Positions 34,888 to 44,147 are shown, numbered from the stretch's first letter. The stretch: DNA of 55,279 nt from Rhizorhabdus histidinilytica (GCF_900167915.1 NZ_FUYM01000017.1:1-55279), one strand, 5' to 3'. Notes: generated by a model not told the origin, from the letters alone. Program-made: numbers and translations.

Positions 34888-36200
34888 GATCGCGGGCTCG
34901 CCATCGTCAGCAGCCGACGGGGATTGTCGACGAGGATGTGGCGGATATCCTCCTCCCCCACCCCGGCCGCGCGCAGCTTCGGGAGGATATGGTTGTGGAG
35001 CGTGGCATAGCCGCCCCCGCCATAATGGCGCAGCCCGACCTTGTTGCAGATGTCGAGCGACAGCAGGATCTGGTCGCGATGGCCGTGCGCCACCGCCCAG
35101 GCGATCCCGGCGACGAGTGCGCCGACGTCGCCGACCGGCGACTGGTTCGGATAATATTGCAGCCGGTAATCGGCCTGGAGCGTCACGCCCCGCGCCAGCG
35201 CCATCTGCAGCAGCGCGCGATCGGCGAGGATATAGTCGGCATGACCGATGATCACCCTATGGAGATCGGCCCCCTCCTCCGCGACGACGCGCAGATAGCC
35301 GATCCAGGGATCGACCCCGTGGAGGCTCAGCGCCGCGCCGGTCCGCCGGCTCGCCCGCGCGGCAGCGCGCAGCACCTTCAGCTCGGCCGCGTCGTAGATA
35401 TCGCCCGGATCGACCGCGTCGCGCTCGGCCACCGGCAGCGCCAGCAGGCGCTTGCGCGCGGCGCCCGATCGGGCGCGGACCTCCTCGTCGGAGGGGGCGC
35501 TCCCGGCCGGAATCCGGATCGACCGGCTGTCGACCGGTATCTCCCCGATGATGCCGGCGCGGATGCCGTCGGCGCCGCCCCGCTCGACGTCACGGATCAT
35601 GATCGCGGCGAGGTCGTCGACCGACATGGCGGCGACCGCGTCGGGGTGGAACGGCCAGCGATACCAGCCCGTCCCCATCACGATATTGAGCCCACTCGCC
35701 GCCGCCAGTCGCTTCAGCCGGGCGGGATCGCGCCCCAGCCCATAAGGCGTGAGGTCGACGATCGTCCGCCCGCCTGCCGCCGCGAAGGCCGCGACCTCGC
35801 GCCGCGCCAGCGCCTCGTCGTCGATCCGGTAATTGGTCCGCAGCCGCCAGTCGCGGCGCAGATCGTCGATCATGTCGAGCGTCAGATCGGGGCTGTTGAA
35901 GAAGCGCGCCTGCTCGGCGGTGCGTGGCACCGGCCAGCCAGCCTGCTGCATCCGCCGGCGTACCTCCGGGGCCACCTCGTCGGCGGAGGCGTCGGCGGGC
36001 ATGTTCTCGAACCAGTCGACGAACAGATGCTCGTGCATCAGGGCCGGGCCGATCTGATCGGGGGAGACGGGGCCGGTGACGGTCATCACCTGCCCGACCG
36101 TCGACGCCGCCGCGCCGCCAACCGAGGTGCAGGCCAGCAGCAGGGCGGACAGCCCCGCCGCGAAGGCGCGCCGCCCCACCACCGGCCCGCCGCCGATCAT
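34884..36200 (-). CDS. Phosphotriesterase-family metal hydrolase, probable lipoprotein
   Basis: A 438-residue amidohydrolase-superfamily protein of the phosphotriesterase/lactonase type. The first metal motif is ALMHEHLFVDW (HxH). GGRTIVDLTPYGLGRD, GTGWYRWPFHP, a Glu in GIIGEIPVDS, and IIGHADYI follow. The N terminus VGRRAFAAGLSALLLAC carries both an RR pair and an LLAC lipobox, so it is probably an exported lipoprotein. The start at 36200 overlaps the upstream stop (ATGA); an earlier ATG at 36212 is possible. A longer frame running back through the neighbouring gene is a shadow. Likely cleaves a lactone or ester imported through the receptor. Confidence 0.8.
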   Translation of the reverse strand: MIGGGPVVGRRAFAAGLSALLLACTSVGGAAASTVGQVMTVTGPVSPDQIGPALMHEHLFVDWFENMPADASADEVAPEVRRRMQQAGWPVPRTAEQARFFNSPDLTLDMIDDLRRDWRLRTNYRIDDEALARREVAAFAAAGGRTIVDLTPYGLGRDPARLKRLAAASGLNIVMGTGWYRWPFHPDAVAAMSVDDLAAIMIRDVERGGADGIRAGIIGEIPVDSRSIRIPAGSAPSDEEVRARSGAARKRLLALPVAERDAVDPGDIYDAAELKVLRAAARASRRTGAALSLHGVDPWIGYLRVVAEEGADLHRVIIGHADYILADRALLQMALARGVTLQADYRLQYYPNQSPVGDVGALVAGIAWAVAHGHRDQILLSLDICNKVGLRHYGGGGYATLHNHILPKLRAAGVGEEDIRHILVDNPRRLLTMASPRS

Positions 36201-37666
36201 CGGCGCGACCATTCCCAATCGAAGCGCTGGTCGGTGACGTCGTTGCGGAAGATCCGCCCGTCGGTCATCACGAAGCGGACCTTGTGGATGTCGGCGATCG
36301 CCTGGAGCGGATCGCCCGCCACCGCGACGATGTCGGCGTCCGATCCGGCGGCGAGCGTCCCGATCTGGCCGTCGAGCCGCAGCACCGTCGCCGCGACCGA
36401 GGTCGCCGCGCGGATCGCATCGAGCGGCTTCATCCCATAGTCGACCATCAGGTCGAACTCGCCATTCTGGGTGCCGTGCGGGAAGGAGCCGACATCGGTG
36501 CCGAAGCCGATCTTGACCCCGGCCTTGAGCGCCTTGCGGAAGGCGTCGCGATGGTGCGCGACGAAGCGCTTCTCGAAATCGGTGTTCTGGCGCACCGCGT
36601 AGGTGATCAGGGTCGGCACCCAATAGGTGTCCGACTTGGCGAGCGAGGCGATGTTCTGGTCGGTGAGCAGCGGACCATGCTCGATCGTCCGCACGCCGGC
36701 CGCGACCGCCGCCTCGACGGCCGGGCCGCCATAGCCGTGCGCCGCGACGTCGCGACCGTAGCGATGAGCCTCCTCGACGATCGTACGCATCTGCTGCGCG
36801 TTGAACTGGCTGAACGGCATCATCGTCACCGGATCGGTCTGCCGCCGCGTGCTCGTCACATAGACCTTGATCAGGTCCGATCCGCGCTTGATCCGCTCGC
36901 GCACCGCCGGGACGATCGCGGCGTCGCTGTCGATCATCTCCGCCGGCTGCGGGACATGCGGCTGGATCTCCGGGTTGACCAGCGGCAGGTTCATGTCGCC
37001 GCCGGTGATGGTCAGCGGCACGCCGGCGACCACCATCTGCGGCCCCGGCACGACGCCCCGCGCGATCGCGTCGCGCAGCGCGGTGTCGGAATCGAGCGCC
37101 CCCTCGTCGTCGAGGTCGCGGACCGTGGTGAAGCCGATGTTGAGCGTCTTGATCGCCGCATCGACGCCCTCGATCGTCCGGTAGGGGCTCGTCTTCCACA
37201 GGATCGAATAGGGCCAGACCTGATCCTCGTCGCGCAGGAAGAGATGGGTGTGCAGGTCGATCAGCCCCGGCATCAGCGTGACGTCGCCCAGCTCGACCGT
37301 CTCGGCGCCGGCCGGGATCGCCGCGTTGACGCCGAGGATGCACTTGCCCCGCACCACGACATAGCCGCCCCGGGTCACCTGCCCGCTCGCCGGCTCGAGG
37401 ATGCGGGCGGCCCGCAGCACATAGGCCTTGTCCTCCGCCACCGGGTTCTGCTGCCCGAACGGCACCTGCGGCGGCTTCAGATTCTCGGTGCGCGCCACGC
37501 ATCCCGACACCGGCTGCCCCTGCGTCTGGTTGACGTGCGGCTGGATCGCGGCGCCCGCGGGGGCTGCGGCCCCCGCGAGCAGGAGGAGGCCCGGAAGCGT
37601 CCGGCGAAGGGAAGCGAAGAGGGACGCCCGGCGGGCCATGGTGATCATCCTGTTTCTGGTCGTCAT
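36197..37666 (-). CDS. Metal-dependent amidohydrolase, secreted
   Basis: A 489-residue amidohydrolase of the imidazolonepropionase-like/Xaa-Pro dipeptidase group. Metal motifs: LIDLHTHLFL (HxH), a probable carboxylated Lys in GSDLIKVYVTS, His in RDVAAHGYGG and TIEHGPLL, and Asp in IGFGTDVGSFPHG. A hydrophobic export signal (LRRTLPGLLLLAGAAAPAGA) follows the first methionines. ATG codons at 37666, 37648 and 37639 are candidates; the last has AGGA at good spacing. Enzymes of this group cleave N-acyl amino acids and proline-containing dipeptides. It lies eight bases after the TonB receptor stop and is coupled to the PTE-like gene. Confidence 0.83.
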   Translation of the reverse strand: MTTRNRMITMARRASLFASLRRTLPGLLLLAGAAAPAGAAIQPHVNQTQGQPVSGCVARTENLKPPQVPFGQQNPVAEDKAYVLRAARILEPASGQVTRGGYVVVRGKCILGVNAAIPAGAETVELGDVTLMPGLIDLHTHLFLRDEDQVWPYSILWKTSPYRTIEGVDAAIKTLNIGFTTVRDLDDEGALDSDTALRDAIARGVVPGPQMVVAGVPLTITGGDMNLPLVNPEIQPHVPQPAEMIDSDAAIVPAVRERIKRGSDLIKVYVTSTRRQTDPVTMMPFSQFNAQQMRTIVEEAHRYGRDVAAHGYGGPAVEAAVAAGVRTIEHGPLLTDQNIASLAKSDTYWVPTLITYAVRQNTDFEKRFVAHHRDAFRKALKAGVKIGFGTDVGSFPHGTQNGEFDLMVDYGMKPLDAIRAATSVAATVLRLDGQIGTLAAGSDADIVAVAGDPLQAIADIHKVRFVMTDGRIFRNDVTDQRFDWEWSRR

Positions 37667-37673
37667 GAAGGGG

Positions 37674-40481
37674 TCAGGGCCGGAAGCGCAGCTTGGCACC
37701 GATGAAGAGATAGCGGCCGACAATGTCATAATTCTGGGTGTCGCTGTTGAAGATCTGGTTGGGGACGAGCGGCGCCTTGCGGTCGAACAGGTTGTTGATG
37801 CCGCCATAAAACTCGATCCGCTCGCCGACCTCCAGCCGGCCGTTCAAGTCGAAATAGTTCACCGCCGGAATATGCCGCTGGCTGATGTCCTCGACCATGC
37901 CGCCGATGCGCCGCCATTGCAGGCGGACGCCGGCATCGTCGTTGCGCCAGCCAAGGTCGACCGAGGTGCGCCATTTGGCGATGCCGCCGAAATTCTGGCT
38001 GATCCGCCCCACATAGTCCTGACCGACCGTCTTGTAGTCGCGGATATAGGTCGCGGTCCCGGCGAGATCGATCGTGCCGCTGTCGCCGAGGCCGAGCCGT
38101 TCGAGCGGCAGCGCGTAATTGGCCTGGATGTCGAGGCCCGACGTCTTCAGCGTCTGGACGTTGGCCAGCGGCAGCTCGGCGATCAGCTCGCCCGAGATAC
38201 GGCGCGAGAGCAGCTGGCAGGCCGGCTGCGCGGCATAGGCAGCCGCCGTGGTCACGCCGCTGGCGAAGCAGTTGGCGATCACCCCGTTCACGCCGCCGAA
38301 GGCGCGGTTGATATAGTCGGACACCTTGATGCGGTAATAGTCGACCGACAGGCTGAGCCCCGGCGCGAAGCGCGGGGTCAGCACCGCGCCCGCGGTCAGC
38401 GTCTTCGATGTCTCCTCGCGCAGCTTGGGATTGCCGATGCTGTTGACGTCGAGCGTCGAGATGATCTGGGTGAAGCCGGCGGTGCGGGGATCGGCGAGGC
38501 CCTGGAGCTGGCAGATCGTCGCGACGGCGGCGGTCGGCGTCGGGCGCGCCGCGCCGGTCGGGGCGACGGTGGCGCAGGGATCGGAGAAGGTCTGCGCCGC
38601 GATGTCGCCGCCCTGGAACAGCTCGAACACGCTCGGCGCGCGGGTCGCACGCTGGTAGAGGCCGCGCAGCCGGAGGTCGGCGATCGGTTCCCAGCTGCCG
38701 CCGGCCTTGAAGGTGAAGACCCGGCCGACGCTCGAATAGTCGGCGTAGCGCGCGCCGGCTTCCAGCGTCAGCCGGTGGATGCCCGGCAGATCGGCCAGCA
38801 CCGGCACGACCAGCTCGCCGAACAGTTCCTTGACGTCGTAGCTGCCGGCGGTCGGGAGCGACGGGTAGAAGCCCGCCAGGTCGCCGCGCCGGCGGATGTC
38901 GTCAGGCTGGTAGCGGAAGCTGTCCTTGCGATATTCGGCGCCGACCGCGACGCTGACCGCGCCCGCCGGCAGCTCGAAGATCGGGCCGGTGATCGAGGCG
39001 CTCGCCGCGTTGCGGGTGAACACGGTCTTGTCCTTGGCATTGTCGACGCTGATATAGGCGACGTCGGCGGCGGTCAGCGAATTGGGCCCGAAGAAGTCGA
39101 TCAGCCGGCAGCCGAACGCCGCCACCGTGCCCGCCGGACAGCCGAGCAGCGAAGCGTTGATCCGCGACTGCGACGCGCCGCCACGGATGACGCGGGTCTG
39201 TTCCGACCGGCCATAGCCATAATAGACCTCCCACTGCCAGTCGCGGCCGAACTCGCCGCGCAGCCCTGCATTGATCTGGAGCGCATCGGTGGTGACAGTC
39301 TGCAAGCGGGGGCCCAGCTCGGTCAGCCGGCGCTGGAAGCTGGCATTGGCGGTCGGGTCGGGTCGCGCCGCCAGCATGTCGCGCGCGACCTGCGGCAGCA
39401 GCGGATTGGTCGGCGACAGCGTGCCGGCGGTCAGCGGGCTCTCGCCCTGGCGCATGTTGACTTCGTTATGGGTGAAATAGGTCTCGGCGAAGGCCTCGAT
39501 CGACGAGTTGAGCTCGTAGCTGCCCAGCGCCGCCATAGACAGGCGCTCGAGCGGGATCTGCAGGAATTCCTTGTTGGAGAAATTATAGCGGTCGCCCGGC
39601 GTCGTGGCGGTCGGCAGGCTGTTGATGAAGCCGCGGATGCCGTTGCCGTCGGCGGTGAACGCATAGTCGCGCGCAGTTCCCCCGGTGCCGAGGAAGCTGC
39701 CGGCGGTCGGGTTGGGGTTGAGGCCGATATTGTCGATGCGGCCGGCGGGCGCCGTCGCCGAGCCGCCGTTGATGCTGACCCCGAAGCCCTTGCGGTCGGC
39801 CGCGCGGATCTCGCCGCGCCGGCTGAAGCCCGCGGACAGCACGACGTTGCCGCGCCCATCGTCGAAGCTCGCCCCCAGCGTCCCCTCTATCAGCCGGTTG
39901 GTGCCGTCGCCGCGATCGGAGACGCCGGTCTCGGCGCGCAGGCCCAGCCCTTCATATTTCTTGTCGAGGATGAAGTTGACGACGCCGGCCAGCGCGTCCG
40001 ACCCGTAGACCGCCGACGCGCCGCCGGTGACGACCTCGACCCGTTCGAGCAGGGCCGAGGGGATGCTGTTGAGGTCGACGATGCCGAGCCCGGAGGACGG
40101 CACCATGCGGCGACCGTTGACCAGCACCAGCGTACGGCTCGGCCCGAGCTTGCGGAGGTCGACGCTGACGATGCCGTCGCCACGGTTGCTCGTCGCGTTC
40201 TGCGACGGGGCGATCTGCGGCAGGTTGTTGAGCAGGCGATCCACGGTCGGGCTGCCCGACAGCAGCAGCGCCTGGTTGGTCACCGCCGTGACGGGGCTCG
40301 ACGATTTGAGGTTCGGATCGCGGACGCGCGTGCCCGTCACCACGATATCCGACGCCGCCGTGGCGGCCGGAGCCGGCGCCTCCTCCTGCGCGACGGCTGG
40401 CGTCGCCAGCGCCACGGCGCTCGCCGCGCTTAGGAATATCGCCCATCCGCGCCGTTGATCAACCGTTCGCGCAATCATCAT
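37674..40481 (-). CDS. TonB-dependent receptor
   Basis: A 935-residue receptor with signal peptide (WAIFLSAASAVALATPAVA) and a plug domain: DIVVTGTRVRDPN as TonB box, SSPVTAVTNQALLLSG, LVLVNGRRMVPSSG, and VEVVTGGASAVYGSDALAG. The barrel ends LFIGAKLRFRP. This is the large sphingomonad/xanthomonad type typical of oligosaccharide, peptide or aromatic uptake. It starts with two ATG codons (40481, 40478) after GGGGCTCG. It is the first gene of an operon with an amidohydrolase, a PTE-like lipoprotein and a GNAT acetyltransferase, so its substrate probably carries an amide or ester bond. Confidence 0.92.
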   Translation of the reverse strand: MMIARTVDQRRGWAIFLSAASAVALATPAVAQEEAPAPAATAASDIVVTGTRVRDPNLKSSSPVTAVTNQALLLSGSPTVDRLLNNLPQIAPSQNATSNRGDGIVSVDLRKLGPSRTLVLVNGRRMVPSSGLGIVDLNSIPSALLERVEVVTGGASAVYGSDALAGVVNFILDKKYEGLGLRAETGVSDRGDGTNRLIEGTLGASFDDGRGNVVLSAGFSRRGEIRAADRKGFGVSINGGSATAPAGRIDNIGLNPNPTAGSFLGTGGTARDYAFTADGNGIRGFINSLPTATTPGDRYNFSNKEFLQIPLERLSMAALGSYELNSSIEAFAETYFTHNEVNMRQGESPLTAGTLSPTNPLLPQVARDMLAARPDPTANASFQRRLTELGPRLQTVTTDALQINAGLRGEFGRDWQWEVYYGYGRSEQTRVIRGGASQSRINASLLGCPAGTVAAFGCRLIDFFGPNSLTAADVAYISVDNAKDKTVFTRNAASASITGPIFELPAGAVSVAVGAEYRKDSFRYQPDDIRRRGDLAGFYPSLPTAGSYDVKELFGELVVPVLADLPGIHRLTLEAGARYADYSSVGRVFTFKAGGSWEPIADLRLRGLYQRATRAPSVFELFQGGDIAAQTFSDPCATVAPTGAARPTPTAAVATICQLQGLADPRTAGFTQIISTLDVNSIGNPKLREETSKTLTAGAVLTPRFAPGLSLSVDYYRIKVSDYINRAFGGVNGVIANCFASGVTTAAAYAAQPACQLLSRRISGELIAELPLANVQTLKTSGLDIQANYALPLERLGLGDSGTIDLAGTATYIRDYKTVGQDYVGRISQNFGGIAKWRTSVDLGWRNDDAGVRLQWRRIGGMVEDISQRHIPAVNYFDLNGRLEVGERIEFYGGINNLFDRKAPLVPNQIFNSDTQNYDIVGRYLFIGAKLRFRP

Positions 40482-40695
40482 ATCGAGCCCCTATCGATTA
40501 TCTTCCTTGTTCTCCCGTCGAGAACAATTCTCGTCATCGAGATGCGCCGCCGATCTTCTGGATCGGTTATTTTCGCATCGATCGAGGCTATTTGATCGCA
40601 CCTTCCGAACATTATCATCAAGTTATCTGTGTTGATAGTTTCACCGACATTTTCGAACGAACTTCACTTCATCATGCAATTTGGGAAAGGAATTT
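40482..40695. other. Intergenic promoter region, AT-rich, no gene seen
   Basis: The 214 bases between the TonB receptor start and the alpha/beta hydrolase stop are markedly AT-rich against the GC-rich surroundings. They contain short dyads such as GAGAACAATTCTC (near 40521). The promoter of the receptor operon must lie here. No good reading frame is present. Confidence 0.5.
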
Positions 40696-41718
40696 TCATC
40701 GCGGCCGATCGATGCGCTGGCGGGCGATCCAGCGGGCGATGCGCCCGGCGACGGCGCGGCTGTTGTCGTCCATCATCAGCATGTGCGAATTGCCGACGAC
40801 GCCCTGTCGCGGCAGGTCGATCCAGGTCGAGGATGCGTTCCCCGCCGTCCGCAGCATCGCGAAATCGCGTGCGGCACCCGCATATTGGTCGCGCCAGCCG
40901 GCGTCCTGGTCGACATGGTCGCCCCACAGATAAAGGTGCGGGATGCCGCGCAACCGGGCGGCCTGATCGCGCGACAGTGCGATCCCGCCCGAAGGCTCGA
41001 CCAGGACCAGCGCCGCCACCCGATTCGGGCGAAGCAGTGCCGCCCGTTCGGCGATCGGCCCCGCCGCGCTGTGGGCGACGACGACGCACGGACAGGCGCG
41101 GTCGTAGAGCGCCGCGGTGCGCGCGACCTCCTCGTCGAGCGGCGGGCGATAGCGGGGAAAGACTTGCCGCGCGAAGGCGTCGAAGCCGGCGAGCGGAAAG
41201 CGCCCCGACGGATAGGGCCGGCGGGCGCCAGGGTCCGTCCGCCACGATCCGGGCGGGCCGATGCGGAACGTCTCCCAGAGGAAGGCCTTGTCGCGGATCG
41301 CCGGCGGCGCGGCCCCGGCGGCGAGCGGCGCGGGCGGCGTCCGCCCGGTCTGCCCGCTGTCGGCGACCAGCACCGAATAACCGGCGGCGAGGAAATCGCT
41401 TTGCCAGCCGGGCCGCCCGTCGGGCGTCGTCTCATAGGCCGCGCCCGACAATGATCCGCCGGGAATCAGCAGCAGCGGCACGAGCAGGCGCGGCCGTGCG
41501 AGCCGCACATAATGGACATAGACCTGCCCGGTCTCGATCCGCGCGCCGGGCGCTCCGTGCGGCGCCTCGCGCCCGGCGACGTAGAAATGACCGATCGCGG
41601 CGATGGCGGGCAATGCGCCCTCGCCCGCCGCCACGGCGTGCGAGCAGGCCAGGATCGCCAGGCCGATGCCCGCTCCCCTCCACAGCGACCGTCGCGATTG
41701 GCGCTCCGCCCCTTCCAT
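40696..41718 (-). CDS. Alpha/beta hydrolase, secreted
   Basis: A 340-residue alpha/beta-hydrolase-fold protein with an export signal around residues 12-31 (SLWRGAGIGLAILACSHAVA). The central motifs are LLIPGGSLSGAAYE (oxyanion loop), VLVADSGQTG, a nucleophile elbow VVAHSAAGPIAE with Ser in A-H-S-A-A, and a late His in VVGNSHMLMMDDN. The pattern resembles secreted esterases of the alpha/beta-fold family often annotated as alpha/beta hydrolase without known substrate. The ATG at 41718 is used; a TTG further upstream has no support. It is downstream of the Lrp gene on the same strand. Confidence 0.78.
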   Translation of the reverse strand: MEGAERQSRRSLWRGAGIGLAILACSHAVAAGEGALPAIAAIGHFYVAGREAPHGAPGARIETGQVYVHYVRLARPRLLVPLLLIPGGSLSGAAYETTPDGRPGWQSDFLAAGYSVLVADSGQTGRTPPAPLAAGAAPPAIRDKAFLWETFRIGPPGSWRTDPGARRPYPSGRFPLAGFDAFARQVFPRYRPPLDEEVARTAALYDRACPCVVVAHSAAGPIAERAALLRPNRVAALVLVEPSGGIALSRDQAARLRGIPHLYLWGDHVDQDAGWRDQYAGAARDFAMLRTAGNASSTWIDLPRQGVVGNSHMLMMDDNSRAVAGRIARWIARQRIDRPR

Positions 41719-41826
41719 CGCACCGATATGCGCCAGGGACCGACCGGCGCTCAACCGGCGATGGCGAAGCCAAATCTCTTAATTCGGCCGGAATTCCGAT
41801 CAAAATTGCGCGGGGCGGCGCGCCCC

Positions 41827-42297
41827 TCAGTCCACCGGCATCTCGAAGCTGGTCTTCACCCGGTCCATCGCCACATAGGTACGGAACTTCTTGATGTTGG
41901 GATTGGCGAAGAACAGCCGCTTGGTGATCTCCTCATATTCGCTCATGTCCGCAACCGAGACGATGACGATGAAGTCGACCTCCCCCGTGACATAATAGCA
42001 TTGCTGGATCTCGGGCGCGGCGGCGAGCGAGCGCTTGACCTGCTCGAGTTCCTCGGGTCGTTCGCTTTCGACCTCGAGCTCGACGATCACCGAGATGGGG
42101 CGACCGATCTTCGACGGCGACAGCACAGCCATGTTGGCGGTGATGATCCCGTCGGCATGCAGCCGGTGGATACGCCGATGGACCGCCGCCGCCGAGAGAT
42201 TGACCTGATAGGCGATCTCCCGCTGGCTCGTCATGTTGTCGCGCTGGAGGATACGGAGGATCTTGCGATCGAAGCTATCGAGATCGGCAGCGGCCAT
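41827..42297 (-). CDS. Lrp/AsnC family transcriptional regulator
   Basis: A 156-residue regulator. The N-terminal winged HTH covers about residues 6-55 (DSFDRKILRILQRDNMTSQR, then EIAYQVNLSAAAVHRRIHRL). The RAM ligand domain (GRPISVIVELEVESE, then QCYYVTGEVDFIVIVSV) ends DRVKTSFEMPVD, a typical Lrp C terminus. GAGAGGTG precedes the ATG at 42297. A perfect inverted repeat lies 25 bases upstream and may be its autoregulatory site. It is encoded between the glycerate kinase gene and the alpha/beta hydrolase gene on one strand; regulation of either is inferred. Confidence 0.9.
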   Translation of the reverse strand: MAAADLDSFDRKILRILQRDNMTSQREIAYQVNLSAAAVHRRIHRLHADGIITANMAVLSPSKIGRPISVIVELEVESERPEELEQVKRSLAAAPEIQQCYYVTGEVDFIVIVSVADMSEYEEITKRLFFANPNIKKFRTYVAMDRVKTSFEMPVD

Positions 42298-42321
42298 GAA
42301 CACCTCTCGCAATTTTTTTTC

Positions 42322-42344
42322 GCTATGACAAGCATAGTCATAGC
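42322..42344. promoter_or_regulatory. Inverted repeat upstream of lrp-like gene
   Basis: GCTATGAC (42322-42329) and GTCATAGC (42337-42344) form perfect eight-base arms with a seven-base spacer, next to a T-run at 42313-42320. Position suggests an autoregulatory operator; a terminator for the kinase transcript is less likely, since on the minus strand the run becomes A-rich and follows the repeat. Confidence 0.5.
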
Positions 42345-42370
42345 CATCGCAGGTACCGGCGCAAAGAAAT

Positions 42371-43198
42371 TCATCCAGGACTGAGCGATAACGGCGTGCG
42401 ATCGCGGGCGAGGCGGATCATCAGGTCGGCGCGATCAGGCATTTCGGCGAGGATGTGCCGGGTCAGCCGCTCGTAGAAGCGGATGAAGCGTTCGACCTCG
42501 GCATCGCTCATCACGCCTTCGGTGTCCGTTCCGGCGGCACGTGCGAGGCCATGTTCCTGCTCGACCCGCCAGTCACGCACCGCCTCGAAACCGGGTGCCG
42601 CGAGCAGGACGAGCAGGTCGATCCGGGCGAACAGCGCCTGATAGTCGCCGGCCAGCGCAACGTTGACCGCGCGCCGCCAGCGGCCGTCCGCATCCTCCTC
42701 GCGTTCGAGATCGTTGACCGGTTCGACCAGTGCGGCCTCCGTCTCGGGCCGGGCGCCGACGCACCAGCCTTCCAGGATGAGCAGCGCGATATCGCCCGGC
42801 ACAACGTCCCAGGCATCGGCGGGAGCCCGATCGTCGCGCGCCTTGTCGAAGCGAGGCAGCGCCGCCGCCCGCCCCGCGTCGAGCGCGGCGAGGATGTCGA
42901 GACCCAGCGCCACGTCATGGGTGCCGGGAACGCCGCGCACCGCGAACAGCGGGTGGACGTCGCGAGCGAGCGCCGTGCGCTCCGCCCGGGTGCGATAGAG
43001 ATCGTCGATCGACAGCACCGCCGTCGCCACGCCTCCCACGCGCATGCGATCGGCGAGCGCCTCGGACAGGGTCGACTTGCCGCTGCCCTGCGCGCCGCAA
43101 ATGCCGAGCACGAAAGGCCGCCGCGCCGCCTGCTTCGCCATCGCGCGTCGCACCGCCGCCTCGACGGCGCCGAGCGCGGTACCGGGCTCAGGCGACAC
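42371..43198 (-). CDS. P-loop kinase, D-glycerate 3-kinase-like
   Basis: A 275-residue kinase with a Walker A at about residues 35-42 (GAQGSGKST), SIDDLYRTRAERTALA after the second strand, a GVPGTHDVALGLDILAAL segment, RFDKARDDRAP and LLILEGWCVGARP. This motif order matches plant-type/bacterial D-glycerate 3-kinases, which phosphorylate glycerate with ATP. It overlaps the end of the upstream hydroxyacid dehydrogenase by 11 bases. The pair would convert glyoxylate or hydroxypyruvate to D-glycerate and then to 3-phosphoglycerate, feeding central metabolism. Confidence 0.8.
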   Translation of the reverse strand: MSPEPGTALGAVEAAVRRAMAKQAARRPFVLGICGAQGSGKSTLSEALADRMRVGGVATAVLSIDDLYRTRAERTALARDVHPLFAVRGVPGTHDVALGLDILAALDAGRAAALPRFDKARDDRAPADAWDVVPGDIALLILEGWCVGARPETEAALVEPVNDLEREEDADGRWRRAVNVALAGDYQALFARIDLLVLLAAPGFEAVRDWRVEQEHGLARAAGTDTEGVMSDAEVERFIRFYERLTRHILAEMPDRADLMIRLARDRTPLSLSPG

Positions 43199-44147
43199 GG
43201 TTGGGCGGCTCGCGGCCGTCGAGCAGCGCTTCGAGGTTGCGGACCGCCTGGCGCCCCATCGCCTCGCGCGTCTCGATCGTCGCGCTGCCGAGATGCGGCA
43301 GCAGCACGAGGTTGGGGGCCGCCAGCAGCACCGGGTTCACCACCGGCTCGCCTTGATAGACGTCGAGCCCGGCGCCGCCGATCCGACCCTGCATCAGCGC
43401 ATCGGCGAGCGCGGCCTCGTCGACCACCGTGCCGCGCGCGGTGTTGATCAGCACCGCGTCGGACTTCATCCGCGCGAGCATCGCCGCATCGATCAGGTGA
43501 TGAGTCTCGACCCCGCCCGGGCAGTGGAGCGAGACGATGTCCGCCTCCGCCACCAGATCGGCGACCGAGGCGCAATAGCGCGCGCCAAGCGGGTCGGACG
43601 CCGGATCGACCGGGCGCCGGCTGTGATAGGCCAGCCGTACGCCCAGCGCCGCCTGCGCGCGCCGCGCGGTCTCCTGCGCGATGCGGCCATAGCCGATCAG
43701 GCCCAGCGTCCGGCCCTGCATCGACCGGCCGAGCAGGTGGGTCGGGCGCCAGCCCGTCCAGCCGCCGGAGCGCAGCTCGCGCTCGCCCTCGCCCGCGCGG
43801 CGGGCGACCATCAGCATCAGCAGCACCGCCAGCTCGGCGGTGGCGTCGGTCAGCACGTCAGGGGTGTTGGTGACGGCGATCCCGGCCGCGCGCGCCGCCG
43901 CCAGGTCGATATGCTCGATCCCCGCTCCGTAATTGGCGAGGATGCGCGCACAGCCGCCCCGACCGATCACCTCCGCGTCGATCCGGTCGGAGACGGTGGG
44001 GCAGACGACGTCGAACCTGCGGATCGCCTCCGCCAGCTGCTGCCGGCTCATCGGCCGGTCGCTTTCGTTGCGGTGCAGTTCATGGCGCGCCGCCAGTTCC
44101 TCCTCGACGGCCTCCGGCCAACGCCGGGTCAGCAATATCCGCGCCAC
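43188..44147 (-). CDS. D-2-hydroxyacid dehydrogenase (glyoxylate/hydroxypyruvate reductase type)
   Basis: A 319-residue NAD(P)-dependent dehydrogenase. The Rossmann motif is LGLIGYGRIAQE. HSRRP after beta-2 suggests NADPH. The catalytic set is visible: Arg in LINTARGTVVDE, Glu in AGLDVYQGEP, and His in LPHLGSATIETR. VCPTVSDRIDAEVI and ILANYGAGIEHID are family signatures. The start is GTG at 44147, with AAAGGAGAGAGG immediately before it. It overlaps the glycerate kinase gene downstream, supporting glyoxylate or hydroxypyruvate as substrate. Confidence 0.88.
   Translation of the reverse strand: MARILLTRRWPEAVEEELAARHELHRNESDRPMSRQQLAEAIRRFDVVCPTVSDRIDAEVIGRGGCARILANYGAGIEHIDLAAARAAGIAVTNTPDVLTDATAELAVLLMLMVARRAGEGERELRSGGWTGWRPTHLLGRSMQGRTLGLIGYGRIAQETARRAQAALGVRLAYHSRRPVDPASDPLGARYCASVADLVAEADIVSLHCPGGVETHHLIDAAMLARMKSDAVLINTARGTVVDEAALADALMQGRIGGAGLDVYQGEPVVNPVLLAAPNLVLLPHLGSATIETREAMGRQAVRNLEALLDGREPPNRVA

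Noticed and set aside
34884-37502. A single 872-codon frame that would fuse upstream sequence to the PTE-like protein
   Set aside because: The upstream part is an out-of-frame translation of the amidohydrolase gene; the real gene starts at an ATGA overlap at 36200.
37428-40433. A 1001-codon open frame on the plus strand
   Set aside because: It is exactly antisense to the TonB receptor gene, has low-complexity Arg/Asp/Gly-rich translation and no motif; GC-rich DNA gives long shadow frames.
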